A stretch of DNA of 64,000 nt from Leclercia adecarboxylata (GCF_006874705.1 NZ_CP035382.1:4154001-4218000), one strand, 5' to 3'. Shown: positions 1 through 8,916, numbered from the stretch's first letter. Made by a program: numbers and translations. Notes: generated by a model not told the origin, from the sequence alone.

Positions 1-114
1 GCCGACCAGATCAAAAATCTGGACTGGCGGGCGCTTAACGCGGCGAAAAAGGGAACGGCAACCGCCGAAGAACTGGATGCCGTGAGAATACGCGCTAAAG
101 TTTTAATCAGGTAA
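1..114 (+). CDS. C-terminal fragment of an unidentified protein (5' end outside window)
   Basis: An open frame runs from the first base to a TAA at 112-114 and encodes the last 37 residues of a protein. The tail is rich in Ala, Lys and Arg and ends in KVLIR. It carries no motif I recognise, so I assign no function. It converges on nhoA, with a hairpin between the two stops. Reading in frame 1 without a stop over 37 codons, and ending just before a terminator-like hairpin, supports a real gene end. Confidence 0.5.
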   Translation, partial: ADQIKNLDWRALNAAKKGTATAEELDAVRIRAKVLIR

Positions 115-136
115 AAGAAAGGGGCTGTCGCCCCTT
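111..136 (-). terminator. Rho-independent terminator of nhoA
   Basis: A perfect 7-bp stem (AAGGGGC, loop TGTC, GCCCCTT) lies at 119-136. Read on the minus strand it is followed by a T-rich run (TTTCTTTT). This places it just after the nhoA stop as an intrinsic terminator, and it may also insulate the convergent upstream gene. Confidence 0.7.
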
Positions 137-141
137 CCCGC

Positions 142-987
142 CTATTTCCCCGCCTGCGGATGGGTTTCAAACCCGGCCATCACCGCCGTCAGTTCTGCCA
201 GTGAAAAACCGTACTTCGGATCTTCCACGCCCAGCCCGAACCGCTCCTGCATCAGCTGATATAGCGCCGCTGCGTCCGGCAGGTTTATCTGCTCCACCAC
301 ATGCCCCTCCTGCCAGTGGGTAAAGTGCAGATTGGTGAGCGTCAATTTGCCGCCGTCCGGCAGATGCCGACACATCAGCAGATGATGACGAAAATGGGAC
401 TGCGGCCAGTGCGCGGACCAGAAGTTGCCCATCACGTAATCGGTCTGATACTGGGCGGCGAGATCGAAGTGATACATCGACTGCCAGTGATCGTGATGAC
501 GGAACTGGAGCACCCAGTCCTGGCCGTCGTTGATCAGGCGGTAGACCCCGTGCGGGGTCGCCTGCTCCTCCTCGGCGATCAGCCGAATCGGCGCGGTCAG
601 CGTCTGCCCGCCAAAGCCCACATCGGCTATCCAGCGCTCGCCATTCAGCTCGACCATCAGCAGACGATGGGTGCGCGGCGGCATCTGTGCCGGGTTTGCC
701 AGTACCACCCGACCCAGCAGGCTGCGGACGTTAAACCCTACTTCACGCAGCGCCCGCTCAAACAGGCCGTTTTGCTCAAAGCAGTAACCGCCGCGTCGGG
801 CGGTGACCAGCTTATCGGCCAGGGAACGATCGTCGAGCTGGATCTCCCGCGGCAGCACCACATCGATATTTTCAAACGGGATGGCGCTGTTGTGCTGCAG
901 GTGCAACGCCCGCAGGGTGTCGATATCCACAGAAACCGGCTGCTGCCAGCCGGTACGGGCGAAATATTCGGTCAAAAACGGGGTCAT
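142..987 (-). CDS. nhoA: Arylamine N-acetyltransferase / N-hydroxyarylamine O-acetyltransferase
   Basis: A cytosolic NAT-family enzyme of 281 residues that moves acetyl groups from acetyl-CoA to arylamines and N-hydroxyarylamines. The start at 987 is chosen because AAGGAG sits just upstream and because it places the catalytic triad at Cys69 (RRGGYCFEQN), His107 (PRTHRL) and Asp122 (WIADVGFGG), the standard positions of the family. An in-frame start 18 bases upstream has no better support. The sequence is close to E. coli NhoA along its whole length, including the SHFRHHLLMCRHLPDG segment. It stands alone, with the permease gene at 1059 upstream of it on the same strand. A hairpin follows its stop. 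Confidence 0.93.
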   Translation of the reverse strand: MTPFLTEYFARTGWQQPVSVDIDTLRALHLQHNSAIPFENIDVVLPREIQLDDRSLADKLVTARRGGYCFEQNGLFERALREVGFNVRSLLGRVVLANPAQMPPRTHRLLMVELNGERWIADVGFGGQTLTAPIRLIAEEEQATPHGVYRLINDGQDWVLQFRHHDHWQSMYHFDLAAQYQTDYVMGNFWSAHWPQSHFRHHLLMCRHLPDGGKLTLTNLHFTHWQEGHVVEQINLPDAAALYQLMQERFGLGVEDPKYGFSLAELTAVMAGFETHPQAGK

Positions 988-1058
988 GGTGGGCTCCTTT
1001 AACAATGCTTCCTTGTTTATAAACTATTTTTCCTCAACCACTGTCGCAAATGTGCTTT

Positions 1059-2714
1059 TTACCCGCGCGTTGTGCGTTGCATGATCCCCAGCGCCGTCAA
1101 CATTAATACCAGCCCGGTAAGCAGCGTCAGCGTAGCCATCGCCATCCCCTGTCCGACTGATCCCTGCTCGAACTGCCGCCAGATAAACACCGACACGGTT
1201 TGCGTCCCCGCCGGGGCCAGCAACAGCGAGGTGACCAGCTCGCGCGAGGCGATAGCGAATACCATCAGCATCGCCGCCAGCATCGCCGGGGAGACCAGCG
1301 GCAGGACGATAAAGCGCAAGGCCTGCAACGCCGATGCGCCATGTACCCGCGCGGCAGGCTCCAGATTCCCACCCAGCTGGCGCAGCGCGCTCCCGACATA
1401 GCGCACCGGCCACGGCAGCAGCAGGCAGCAGTAGGACAGGAGCAGGATCGCCCAGCTGTTATAGGGCGTGACCGGCCAGAACGGCTGGTTCCACAGCAGG
1501 ATCAGCCCCACGCCCACCACCACGCCGGGTAACGCCGCGGGCATCAGGGACAGGGCATCCAGCACGCCGCGCCCTTTGATCTTCTGCACCACCACCAGCC
1601 AGGCGGCCAGCAGGCCGAGCAGCCCGGTAATACAGGCCGCCCCCAGCGCCAGCGACAGGCTGGTGCCCAGCGCCGACAGGGCATCCCCCTGCTGGCTGAA
1701 TAGCGCCGCATAGTGAGCGCCGGTCAGATTGGCGAGCGCCACCCCGCCCGATAAGGTGCCCAGCACTCCGGACAAGGCCATCGAGGCCCCCGGCAGGATC
1801 ACCGCGATAAACCCGGTCAGCGCCAGCAGCGCTACCACCGGCAGGGTAAAGCCCCCGGCATCCGCGCCCATGTTCTCCGTCGGTTTGCCGGTAATGCTGG
1901 TCACATCCTGATGGCCGGTCAGTCTTTTCTGCAACCACCAGGCGCTCAGGGCGATGGTCACCAGCACCACCGAGAGCATCGATGCGCCGGAGAGATCGAT
2001 CGGCCATTCAGCGAGTTTTTTCTCGATATCGGTGGTCAGCAGCATCACCCCGGCACGGGTGCCGAGCGCGGCGGGCACGCCATACTCTTCAATCGCCAGG
2101 GTAAAGGCCAGCAGCATCCCCGCCGCCAGCGACGGCGAAAGCATCGGCAGGGTGATATGCCAGAACGCCCGCCCCGGCGTCGCGCCGTGAACCCGCGCCA
2201 CCAGGGCCAGACGCTGCCCGCTGGCCAGCAGGCTGCGCGACACCGCGAAATAGACCACCGGGAAGATATTCAGGGCCATCACCAACACAATCCCGGTCTG
2301 GCTGAACAGCAGATTATTCAGGTTGAACCCGGTGAGCTGTTGCAGATAGCCATTGGTTTGCAGCACCAGCATCCACGACAGCGCGGCGATATAAGGCGGG
2401 GTTAAAAACGGGATCAGAAACAGCAGATCCCACAGCCGGGGCAGCGGCAGGTTCAGCAGCCCGCGCGCCACGCCGAGGGGAAAGCCAATCAACGCGCTGA
2501 CCAGCGCCACGCCGACGGCCACCTGCAGCGTACCGCCCAGCATGGTGGGCAATTGCGGTTCGGCCAGCAGCGTCGCAACGCCGCTAAAGGCCCCGGAGAA
2601 GACCCCGGCGCTGAACTGCGGAAACACCGCCTGCAGCAGAATAAAGACCAGCGGAAACGCCACCAGGATCACCAGTAGCGCCAGCGTCGTCACCGACAAG
2701 TATTTAGGATTCAC
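1059..2714 (-). CDS. Fused two-domain ABC transporter permease (Fe3+/phosphonate class)
   Basis: A 551-residue inner-membrane permease built of two homologous halves, each with about six hydrophobic segments and an EAA-type loop (HGATPGRAFWHITLPML near residues 178-194 and HGASALQALRFIVLPLV near 459-475). This double layout is typical of FbpB/SfuB iron permeases and of the 2-aminoethylphosphonate permease family. The start codon is GTG at 2714, preceded by AGGA. It is the last gene of a three-gene operon (ATPase, binding protein, permease), 38 bp after the binding-protein stop. The substrate is not fixed by the sequence; a possible Pho box upstream of the operon favours a phosphonate or phosphate ester. 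Confidence 0.8.
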   Translation of the reverse strand: MNPKYLSVTTLALLVILVAFPLVFILLQAVFPQFSAGVFSGAFSGVATLLAEPQLPTMLGGTLQVAVGVALVSALIGFPLGVARGLLNLPLPRLWDLLFLIPFLTPPYIAALSWMLVLQTNGYLQQLTGFNLNNLLFSQTGIVLVMALNIFPVVYFAVSRSLLASGQRLALVARVHGATPGRAFWHITLPMLSPSLAAGMLLAFTLAIEEYGVPAALGTRAGVMLLTTDIEKKLAEWPIDLSGASMLSVVLVTIALSAWWLQKRLTGHQDVTSITGKPTENMGADAGGFTLPVVALLALTGFIAVILPGASMALSGVLGTLSGGVALANLTGAHYAALFSQQGDALSALGTSLSLALGAACITGLLGLLAAWLVVVQKIKGRGVLDALSLMPAALPGVVVGVGLILLWNQPFWPVTPYNSWAILLLSYCCLLLPWPVRYVGSALRQLGGNLEPAARVHGASALQALRFIVLPLVSPAMLAAMLMVFAIASRELVTSLLLAPAGTQTVSVFIWRQFEQGSVGQGMAMATLTLLTGLVLMLTALGIMQRTTRG

Positions 2715-2752
2715 AAAGCAGTCCTGAAGACGGGGTTGCCCCCGTCACATGA

Positions 2753-3721
2753 TTATAAGGTGAAGAGCGTGTTGAAACGCTTGAGGATATCGCTGCGTTC
2801 GCTTGTACCGTCGCTTTTGGTCGGCAGGATTTTCAGATCGTTGAGCAGCGGACGCTTAGCCTGCACGTCGCCGCGGGCGGGCATCAGCCAGGCATCGGCC
2901 ACCATCGCCTGGCCTTCAGGGGAGAGGACGTAATCGACGAAGGCTTTGGCATCCTCCGCATGCTGGGTGGATTTGAGGATCATCATCGGGCGCGGGGCAA
3001 TCACCGTCCCGCTGGCCGGGAAGATCACCTTCAGGGATTCGCCCTGGCTGATGTTGCCATACGACACGTAATCCACCGCGCCGAACACCGCCGCTTTCGC
3101 CCCCTGCATCACCGGCGTTACCGCCTGGGCATTCGGGCCGCTGACCACCATGCCGTTCTTTTTCAGCTCATCAAACAGGGTCCAGGCCTTATCGCCCATG
3201 CCATTTTGCAGCCCGATCAGCAGATCCAGCGAGGCGCCGGAGAGCGCCGGGTCCGGGGTGGTCACTTTGTCTTTGAAGGCGTCGGTGGTCAGATCGCGCC
3301 ACTCTTTCGGCTCCGGGGTGCCACTTTTGGTGTTCCAGACGATGCCTAAGGCTGACACGCCCTGCGCGACGTAGTCGTCTGATTTCAGGTCTGCGGGCAC
3401 CTTCGCCGCATTGGCACTCTGGTACGGCAGCAGCCAGCCGCGGTTGTGCAGATCTTCCGCGGTATCCCAGGAGGCGGAGATCAGAATATCGGCCTGCGGA
3501 TTGGCCTGCTCCGCCTCGAGGCGGGCCATCACCTTGCCGGTGGTGGCCTGGAAGATATCCACCTTCACGCCGGTTTTCTTTTCAAAGCCGCTGGCGAGGC
3601 TTTTGGCGAGCGACCCCGGGCCGGCGGTGTAGACGGTCAGCGCGTGTGCGCTGGACATCATTACGGACGATAACGCCATGGCTAACAGAACTCCTTTTTT
3701 GACGGACAATGCAGCTTTCAT
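2753..3721 (-). CDS. Periplasmic substrate-binding protein, extracellular solute-binding family 1
   Basis: A 322-residue secreted protein. It begins with Lys-rich residues, then a hydrophobic core and an AHA cleavage site near residue 27, followed by LTVYTAGPGSLAKSLASGF. The body resembles the AfuA/FbpA and PhnS groups (segments ADILISASWDTAEDLHNRG and AFVDYVLSPEGQAMVADAW). It probably captures the ligand for the permease encoded next to it. Its ATG overlaps the ATPase stop by 4 bases, which implies translational coupling. Ligand residues cannot be assigned by eye; the Tyr pair typical of Fe3+-binding FbpA is not obvious, so phosphonate is as likely as iron. Confidence 0.8.
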   Translation of the reverse strand: MKAALSVKKGVLLAMALSSVMMSSAHALTVYTAGPGSLAKSLASGFEKKTGVKVDIFQATTGKVMARLEAEQANPQADILISASWDTAEDLHNRGWLLPYQSANAAKVPADLKSDDYVAQGVSALGIVWNTKSGTPEPKEWRDLTTDAFKDKVTTPDPALSGASLDLLIGLQNGMGDKAWTLFDELKKNGMVVSGPNAQAVTPVMQGAKAAVFGAVDYVSYGNISQGESLKVIFPASGTVIAPRPMMILKSTQHAEDAKAFVDYVLSPEGQAMVADAWLMPARGDVQAKRPLLNDLKILPTKSDGTSERSDILKRFNTLFTL

Positions 3722-4410
3722 GCGAACTCCCCTGAGGATGTAATCAAACGATCGGCAGCGACGCTGCCAGCAGACAAATGCACGATGCGATCGGCCAGGA
3801 TTTCAGCCTCCCGGCGGTCGTGGGTAACATAGACGGCGGTGGTGCCGAGCTGGCGCAGCAGCGTGGCCATCTCGTGACACAAGGTTCCACGCAGTTCGCT
3901 GTCGAGGTTGGAGAGCGGCTCGTCGAACAGCAGCACCCGCGGCTCGGCGACAATCGCCCGGGCCAGCGCCACGCGCTGTTGCTGCCCGCCGGAGAGCCCG
4001 GCGGGTTTGCGGTCGGCGAAATCGCTTAAGCCGACGCGGGCCAATGCCTGAGCCACGCGGCTGTCGCGTTCCTGACGCGGGATTTGGCGCATCTTCAGCG
4101 GGAACATCACATTCTGTGCCACGGTCATATGCGGCCAGAGGGCGTAATCCTGGAACACCATGCCGATGTCCCGGGCTTCCGGCGGCAAGGCCCAACCGGT
4201 TTTCGCCACCAGCCGTTCGCCAAAATGGATCGCCCCCTGCGCGGGCTGGGTTAACCCTGCAAGCAGACGCAACAGCGTGCTTTTGCCGCAGCCCGAGGGC
4301 CCCAGCAGCGCAACCACGCTACCCGGCTCGATATGCAGATCGATTTGATTCAAAACGGTATTCGCGCCAAAAGCGTAGGAGACGCCTTTGAGCGTTATGG
4401 AAGTGAGCAT
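3718..4410 (-). CDS. ABC transporter ATP-binding protein (Fe3+/phosphonate class)
   Basis: A 230-residue cytosolic ATPase with Walker A GPSGCGKST near residue 38, signature LSGGQQQR near 138 and Walker B LLFDEP, followed by a VTHDR switch. Relatives of the FbpC/PotA type usually have about 340-360 residues; this one ends soon after the nucleotide-binding domain and so lacks the C-terminal TOBE regulatory domain. It is the first gene of the operon and overlaps the binding-protein gene by 4 bases. A set of 11-bp phased repeats lies 46-78 bases before the start. Confidence 0.85.
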   Translation of the reverse strand: MLTSITLKGVSYAFGANTVLNQIDLHIEPGSVVALLGPSGCGKSTLLRLLAGLTQPAQGAIHFGERLVAKTGWALPPEARDIGMVFQDYALWPHMTVAQNVMFPLKMRQIPRQERDSRVAQALARVGLSDFADRKPAGLSGGQQQRVALARAIVAEPRVLLFDEPLSNLDSELRGTLCHEMATLLRQLGTTAVYVTHDRREAEILADRIVHLSAGSVAADRLITSSGEFA

Positions 4411-4455
4411 ATTGTTATCCTCTTTGGGATTTGATGCTCGCCACTGTAGGCAGCT

Positions 4456-4488
4456 TATGTGACGTATACATGACGTAAATGTTGCGTA
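4456..4488 (-). promoter_or_regulatory. Possible Pho box (three 11-bp phased repeats)
   Basis: On the plus strand TGACGTA, TGACGTA and TTGCGTA start at 4460, 4471 and 4482, exactly 11 bases apart. Read on the minus strand, two units are ACGTCAT and ACGTCAC, sharing the GTCAT/GTCAC core and the 4-base A/T-containing spacers of PhoB direct repeats. The position upstream of the ABC operon fits an activator site. PhoB control is inferred from the pattern only. Confidence 0.4.
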
Positions 4489-4546
4489 TTGATTTCCGAT
4501 GGCTTTCAGACGTTTAATGCTCTGATGCTATTTATGAGGAATTTCT

Positions 4547-5122
4547 ATGAGCCACTTCCGCCCCGTTGAGTTAATGCACGCCAGCCGCCTGTTAAATCAC
4601 GGCCCGACCGTTTTAATTACCAGCCGCGACGACACCCTTGATCGGCGCAACGTGATGGCTGCCGCCTGGTCAATGCCGGTGGAGTTCGAGCCGCCGCGGA
4701 TCGCCATCGTGGTGGATAAAAGCGCCTGGTCACGGGAGCTGATTGAGCGCAGCGGCATGTTCGGGATCGTCATTCCCGGCGTGGCGGCGACCAACTGGAC
4801 CTACGCGGTGGGTAGCGTCAGCGGCCGCGATGAGGATAAGTTCAACTGCTACGGTATTCCGGCCATCAACGGTCCGGTGCTGGGGCTGCCGGTGATTGAG
4901 GAGAAGTGCCTGGCGTGGATGGAGTGCCGTCTGCTGCCCGCCACCTCGGCGGCGGAAAAGTATGACACCCTGTTTGGTGAGGTGGTCTCTGCCGCGGCGG
5001 ATGAGCAGGCGTTTGTCGCCGGACGCTGGCAGTTTGATGACGATAAGCGCAATACCCTGCATCACCTTGGCGCGGGGACCTTCGTCACCAGCGGCAGGCA
5101 GGTGAAAGCGCCGGGTCAGTAG
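4547..5122 (+). CDS. yddH: Flavin reductase family protein YddH
   Basis: A 191-residue cytosolic protein of the flavin-reductase-like (FMN-binding split barrel) family, nearly colinear with E. coli YddH. Conserved blocks include NHGPTVLITS, MAAAWSMPVEFEPPRIAIVVDKS, RSGMFGIVIPG and GSVSGRDEDKF. Such proteins bind FMN and may use NAD(P)H to reduce flavin; the partner is unknown. The ATG at 4547 follows AGGAATTTCT. The gene converges on the lipoprotein protease gene with a 7-bp tail-to-tail overlap, so there is no room for a terminator between them. Confidence 0.88.
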   Translation: MSHFRPVELMHASRLLNHGPTVLITSRDDTLDRRNVMAAAWSMPVEFEPPRIAIVVDKSAWSRELIERSGMFGIVIPGVAATNWTYAVGSVSGRDEDKFNCYGIPAINGPVLGLPVIEEKCLAWMECRLLPATSAAEKYDTLFGEVVSAAADEQAFVAGRWQFDDDKRNTLHHLGAGTFVTSGRQVKAPGQ

Positions 5123-5733
5123 GTCTTATAGGGGATGCGCATCCGGTCCAGCAGGTTGGTAAAATCCTGGACCGCGACGAATGCCACTGCCCCTTTGCCG
5201 GGGATGACGTTGGTGATGATGCCCACCGTCTCCCCGGTCAGGCTGTCGATGACCGGCCCGCCTGACATGCCGGACACCGCCCCCGCCCCGGTGATGATGC
5301 CGTAGTAGCAGCCGTCACGCTTCACGAAGCCGTCGATTTTTCCCATGCTGGATTTAGGCAGACTATTAATAGCGCTGTAGCCGAACAGGGTAACGTTGCG
5401 CCCGACCCTGGCCCAGGCCAGCTGATGCACGATCTTGCCCCGGTTGTTATCGGCAATCACCGCCACGTCGCAGGCCGGATGTTGCGCCCTGATGGGCTTC
5501 AGCAACGGCACCGCGACGTGGGCGGCGGTAAGAGAAAGCGTGCTTGAGACTGCAAAGGTGGTGCCCTGCATCCCGGCCGCAAGCCAGTTTAGCGGCGCAG
5601 GCAGGCCGATAAAGACGAGATCCGCCTGTTTCGTGGCGGAAAAGTCGGTGCGGCTGGTGCCGGACATCACCACGCACCCCAGCAGTGTAAGGGGTGCCAT
5701 GAGTGCGGCGAGAGCATAATGCAGACGCTTCAT
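5116..5733 (-). CDS. Lipoprotein with trypsin-like serine protease domain
   Basis: A 205-residue envelope protein. The signal peptide ends in the lipobox LLGC (Cys20), so it should be lipidated. The mature part has trypsin-fold landmarks: His72 in LSLTAAHV, an acidic candidate at Asp89 or Asp95, and Ser157 in SGMSGGPV, followed by GETVGIITNV. This supports an active serine peptidase of the S1/DegP-like type without a PDZ domain. It starts 16 bp after the EF-G paralogue stop with GAGGGGTG as ribosome-binding site, so the two may form one transcript. The substrate is unknown. The Asp of the triad is not certain by eye. Confidence 0.75.
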   Translation of the reverse strand: MKRLHYALAALMAPLTLLGCVVMSGTSRTDFSATKQADLVFIGLPAPLNWLAAGMQGTTFAVSSTLSLTAAHVAVPLLKPIRAQHPACDVAVIADNNRGKIVHQLAWARVGRNVTLFGYSAINSLPKSSMGKIDGFVKRDGCYYGIITGAGAVSGMSGGPVIDSLTGETVGIITNVIPGKGAVAFVAVQDFTNLLDRMRIPYKTY

Positions 5734-5749
5734 GGTTCACCCCTCGGCC

Positions 5750-7852
5750 CTACCTTTTCGACCGCCCGGCGATGATCTCATCGGCCACGATACGCGGAGC
5801 CTCGGCGTAATGGTGGAACTCCATGCTGTAGGTTGCCCGCCCCTGGGACATGGAGCGCAGCGTGGTGGCGTAACCGAACATCTCCGCCAGCGGCACGTCG
5901 GCGCGGATAATCTGGCTGCCGAACTGCTCCTCCATCCCCTGCACCAGCCCGCGCCGGGAGGAGAGATCGCCCATAATATTCCCGGCATACTCTTCCGGAG
6001 TTTCAACCTCCACGTGCATCATCGGCTCGAGAATGACCGGATCGGCTTTGCGCGCCGCGTCCTTAAAGCCGAATATCGCCGCCATGCGAAAGGCCATCTC
6101 CGAGGAGTCGACGTCGTGATAGGAGCCAAAGGTCAGGGTCGCTTTGACATCGACCACCGGATATCCCGCCAGCACGCCGCTGTTCATCGCTTCGCGCAGC
6201 CCTTTCTCCACCGACGGAATGTACTCTCGCGGCACCACCCCGCCTTTGGTGGCATCGACAAAGGCAAAGCCGCTGCCCGGCGCCTGCGGCTCGAGGCTCA
6301 GCACCACGTGGCCGTACTGCCCTTTCCCGCCGGACTGGCGGACAAACTTGCCTTCGATGTCGTTTACCGCCCTGCGGATGGTTTCCCGGTAGGTGACCTG
6401 CGGACGGCCGATATTGGCTTCGACGCCGAACTCGCGCCGCATGCGGTCGACGATGATCTCCAGGTGCAGTTCCCCCATCCCGGAGATAATGGTCTGGCCG
6501 GACTCTTCGTCGGTATGCAGGTGGAAGGAGGGATCTTCCGCCGCCAGTCGATGCAGCGCGATGCCCATTTTCTCCTGGTCAGCTTTGGTTTTCGGCTCGA
6601 TGGAGAGGGAGATCACCGGGTCCGGGAACTCCATCCGCTCGAGGGTGATCACCGCGTTGGGGTCGGTCAGGGTATCGCCGGTAGTGACATCCTTCAGCCC
6701 GACGCAGGCAGCAATATCCCCGGTCCGCAGCTCCTCGACGTCATGCCGGTCGTTGGCATGCATCAGCACGATGCGCCCGATGCGCTCTTTTTTGCCCTTC
6801 ACCGGGTTAAAGACCGCGTCGCCTTTTTTCAGCACCCCGGAGTAGACGCGGATAAAGGTCAGCTGCCCGACGTAGGGGTCGGACATCAGCTTGAACGCCA
6901 GCGCCGAGAAGGGTTCGTCGTCGTTGGGGTGACGCTCGGCGTGCTGCCCTTTCTCATCCACCCCGTCGATGGCGGGAACGTCGAGGGGCGACGGCATCAG
7001 CTCAATCACCGCATCCAGCATCCGCTGCACCCCTTTATTTTTGAAGGCGCTGCCGCACAGCATCGGCTGGATCTCCCCGGCCACCGTGCGTTTGCGCAGG
7101 CCGCGAATAATCTCCGCCTCGTCGAGATCGTTGGTTTCGAGGTATTTATCCATCAGGTCGTCGCTGTCTTCCGCCGCCGCCGAGACCATTTTATCCCGCC
7201 AGGTTTGGGCGGTCGCCTGGAGATCGCCCGGTACCGGGGCATAATTGAAGGTCATCCCCTGGGTGGCGTCATCCCAGATAATGGCCCGCATGTGGATCAG
7301 ATCCACCACCCCGGTGAAGTGATCCTCGGCACCGATGGGGATCACAATCGGTACCGGGTGGGCTTTCAGCCGGTCGATCATCATCTGCACCACGTGGAAG
7401 AAATCGGCGCCCGGACGGTCCATCTTGTTGACGAAGGCGATGCGCGGCACCCGGTACTTATTGGCCTGCCGCCAGACGGTTTCCGACTGCGGTTGCACCC
7501 CGCCCACCGAGTCGTAGACCATCACCGCCCCGTCCAGCACGCGCATGGAGCGTTCCACCTCAATGGTGAAATCGACGTGCCCGGGGGTGTCGATAATGTT
7601 GATCCGGTGCGGCTCAAAGCCGCGGTCCATGCCGGACCAGAAGCAGCTCACCGCCGCCGAGGTGATGGTAATGCCCCGCTCCTGCTCCTGCGCCATCCAG
7701 TCGGTGATCGCCGCGCCATCATGGACTTCCCCCATCTTGTGGCTCACCCCGGTATAAAACAGGATGCGCTCGGTGGTGGTGGTTTTTCCGGCATCGATGT
7801 GCGCCGAGATACCGATGTTGCGATAACGCTCGAGAGGAATGGGCCGGATCAT
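5750..7852 (-). CDS. Second elongation factor G (EF-G paralogue)
   Basis: A 700-residue translational GTPase with the full EF-G plan: G1 AHIDAGKTT near residue 18, switch [10 protein letters not shown]3 DTPGHVDF, G4 NKMD, domain II, and domains III-V including the domain IV segment [12 protein letters not shown]. It is clearly similar to FusA but diverges more than an orthologue of the str operon gene would, and its neighbours are not rpsL/rpsG/tuf, so it is read as a paralogue. The start at 7852 is chosen for its FusA-like N-terminus ([10 protein letters not shown]) and AAGGA 7 bases upstream. Whether it acts in translocation, ribosome recycling or tolerance is not visible. Confidence 0.88.
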   Translation of the reverse strand: MIRPIPLERYRNIGISAHIDAGKTTTTERILFYTGVSHKMGEVHDGAAITDWMAQEQERGITITSAAVSCFWSGMDRGFEPHRINIIDTPGHVDFTIEVERSMRVLDGAVMVYDSVGGVQPQSETVWRQANKYRVPRIAFVNKMDRPGADFFHVVQMMIDRLKAHPVPIVIPIGAEDHFTGVVDLIHMRAIIWDDATQGMTFNYAPVPGDLQATAQTWRDKMVSAAAEDSDDLMDKYLETNDLDEAEIIRGLRKRTVAGEIQPMLCGSAFKNKGVQRMLDAVIELMPSPLDVPAIDGVDEKGQHAERHPNDDEPFSALAFKLMSDPYVGQLTFIRVYSGVLKKGDAVFNPVKGKKERIGRIVLMHANDRHDVEELRTGDIAACVGLKDVTTGDTLTDPNAVITLERMEFPDPVISLSIEPKTKADQEKMGIALHRLAAEDPSFHLHTDEESGQTIISGMGELHLEIIVDRMRREFGVEANIGRPQVTYRETIRRAVNDIEGKFVRQSGGKGQYGHVVLSLEPQAPGSGFAFVDATKGGVVPREYIPSVEKGLREAMNSGVLAGYPVVDVKATLTFGSYHDVDSSEMAFRMAAIFGFKDAARKADPVILEPMMHVEVETPEEYAGNIMGDLSSRRGLVQGMEEQFGSQIIRADVPLAEMFGYATTLRSMSQGRATYSMEFHHYAEAPRIVADEIIAGRSKR

Positions 7853-8026
7853 GATGCATCCTTCTTTAATGGACATGACAATCACGCGCCGGGTGAGCGC
7901 GTGCAGGTATGTAGATCAGTGTAGTGCCCTGTCAAAGTGGGGATGGGTGATTCTGGTGTGGTTCAACAGAGACAAGCAGAATGGTTTATTACAGAGAGCG
8001 GGACAAATGTTATCCTGGTCTTTGTT

Positions 8027-8362
8027 TCAGACGAGAATTAATCGTTTGAACAGTAACTGCTGAATATCCTGACGCTGGGACAGTATCGCGTGAGATGTTA
8101 CCGTTCTTTCCTCGACGGAATAGAGAACTCTGTATCCGTCCCGGCTATTAAATTCGCGATACTTTGCACAACCAATTTTCAGGAGCTCTGGACAAATCTG
8201 GCATCCCAGAGGAAATTCGCGAACTGTATTTTCAAACTGTTCCAGGATACCTGCAATCACGGGACGCGGTTCAACCTCAGCCCGACGCAAGAATCTGACA
8301 ATATCATCAATGCAGTATTTTGTAGTAAGCGTGTACTCAACAACGATGTCGTTGTTATCCAT
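8027..8362 (-). CDS. RelE/ParE-type toxin of a type II toxin-antitoxin pair
   Basis: A 111-residue protein with the small alpha/beta RelE-superfamily look: an N-terminal helix pair, then KIGCAKYREFNSRDGYRVLYSVEE, where basic and aromatic residues precede two C-terminal strands, and a SQRQDIQQLLFKR tail. Members cleave mRNA on the ribosome or inhibit gyrase; which one applies cannot be told. It follows a Phd/YefM-like antitoxin gene after 28 bp. The start at 8362 has GAGGG upstream; an earlier ATG at 8398 overlaps the antitoxin by 8 bases and would add 12 residues. Base composition is lower in G+C than in the neighbours, suggesting transfer. Confidence 0.7.
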   Translation of the reverse strand: MDNNDIVVEYTLTTKYCIDDIVRFLRRAEVEPRPVIAGILEQFENTVREFPLGCQICPELLKIGCAKYREFNSRDGYRVLYSVEERTVTSHAILSQRQDIQQLLFKRLILV

Positions 8363-8390
8363 CACTATGCCCTCGTTTCCATGAGGATAC

Positions 8391-8624
8391 TCAATCATTT
8401 AATCCATCGAGTAATTGATCCTTTGAAAAAACTTTTCCCTCAGCCTTATCTTTTTCCGAAAGAGTAAGCAATTTTAGAAGCGCAATGGCATCTTCCCTTT
8501 CTTGTTGTTGTTCGTAAGATTCAATGACATATGCAGGAATGCCATTTTGGGTTACGAGAATAGGTTCAGAAAGATCGAGCGTTGCCGCATTTTTCTTAAC
8601 GAAGCTAATAGTTTCAACTTTCAT
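8391..8624 (-). CDS. Phd/YefM-type antitoxin
   Basis: A 77-residue protein that begins MKVETISFVKKNAATLDLSEPILVTQNGIPAYVI, a Phd/YefM layout: an N-terminal DNA-binding fold in which a segment such as EPILVTQNGIPAYVI precedes a long helix, then an acidic, probably unfolded tail that wraps the toxin. It lies first in the pair and probably represses its own promoter. The ATG at 8624 follows AAGGGGGCTCT. The tail ending in KDQLLDGLND is typical of such partners. Function is inferred from fold and gene order. Confidence 0.72.
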   Translation of the reverse strand: MKVETISFVKKNAATLDLSEPILVTQNGIPAYVIESYEQQQEREDAIALLKLLTLSEKDKAEGKVFSKDQLLDGLND

Positions 8625-8831
8625 AGAGCCCCCTTGTTAGTAAATGAATCTTCAATTTAGTCTATATTTAGACCAAATTCAATCCACACCAATACCACAT
8701 GGTAAGACACTGATACTTCAACAAAAGATTCTCGCTCCGTCGCTTTTTCATTCTCGACAAAAAGGTACTGCGTTAAAAGCGAGGCGGCAAGAGCCATTCC
8801 CGGAAGCGGCCTCGCAAATCGTTGAAAAAAC

Positions 8832-8907
8832 GCCGGGTGGCGCTAACGCTTACCCGGCCTACGGGATCGGTGTTGTAGGCCGGGCAAAGCGAAGCTGCCG
8901 CCCGGCA
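8832..8907. repeat. REP/BIME element
   Basis: Two inverted REP units (GCCGGGTGGCGCTAACGCTTACCCGGC and the complementary form GGCCGGGCAAAGCGAAGCTGCCGCCCGGC) are separated by a short linker. It lies just downstream of the glycerate kinase stop, where REP pairs often sit and stabilise upstream mRNA. The rest of the 8625-8916 gap shows no gene. Confidence 0.8.
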
Positions 8908-8916
8908 AAACCCACA

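Noticed and set aside
5732..7924. Long plus-strand open frame opposite the EF-G gene (730 codons)
   Set aside because: It is the antisense shadow of a high-G+C gene; the product is His/Pro/Arg-rich without any domain.
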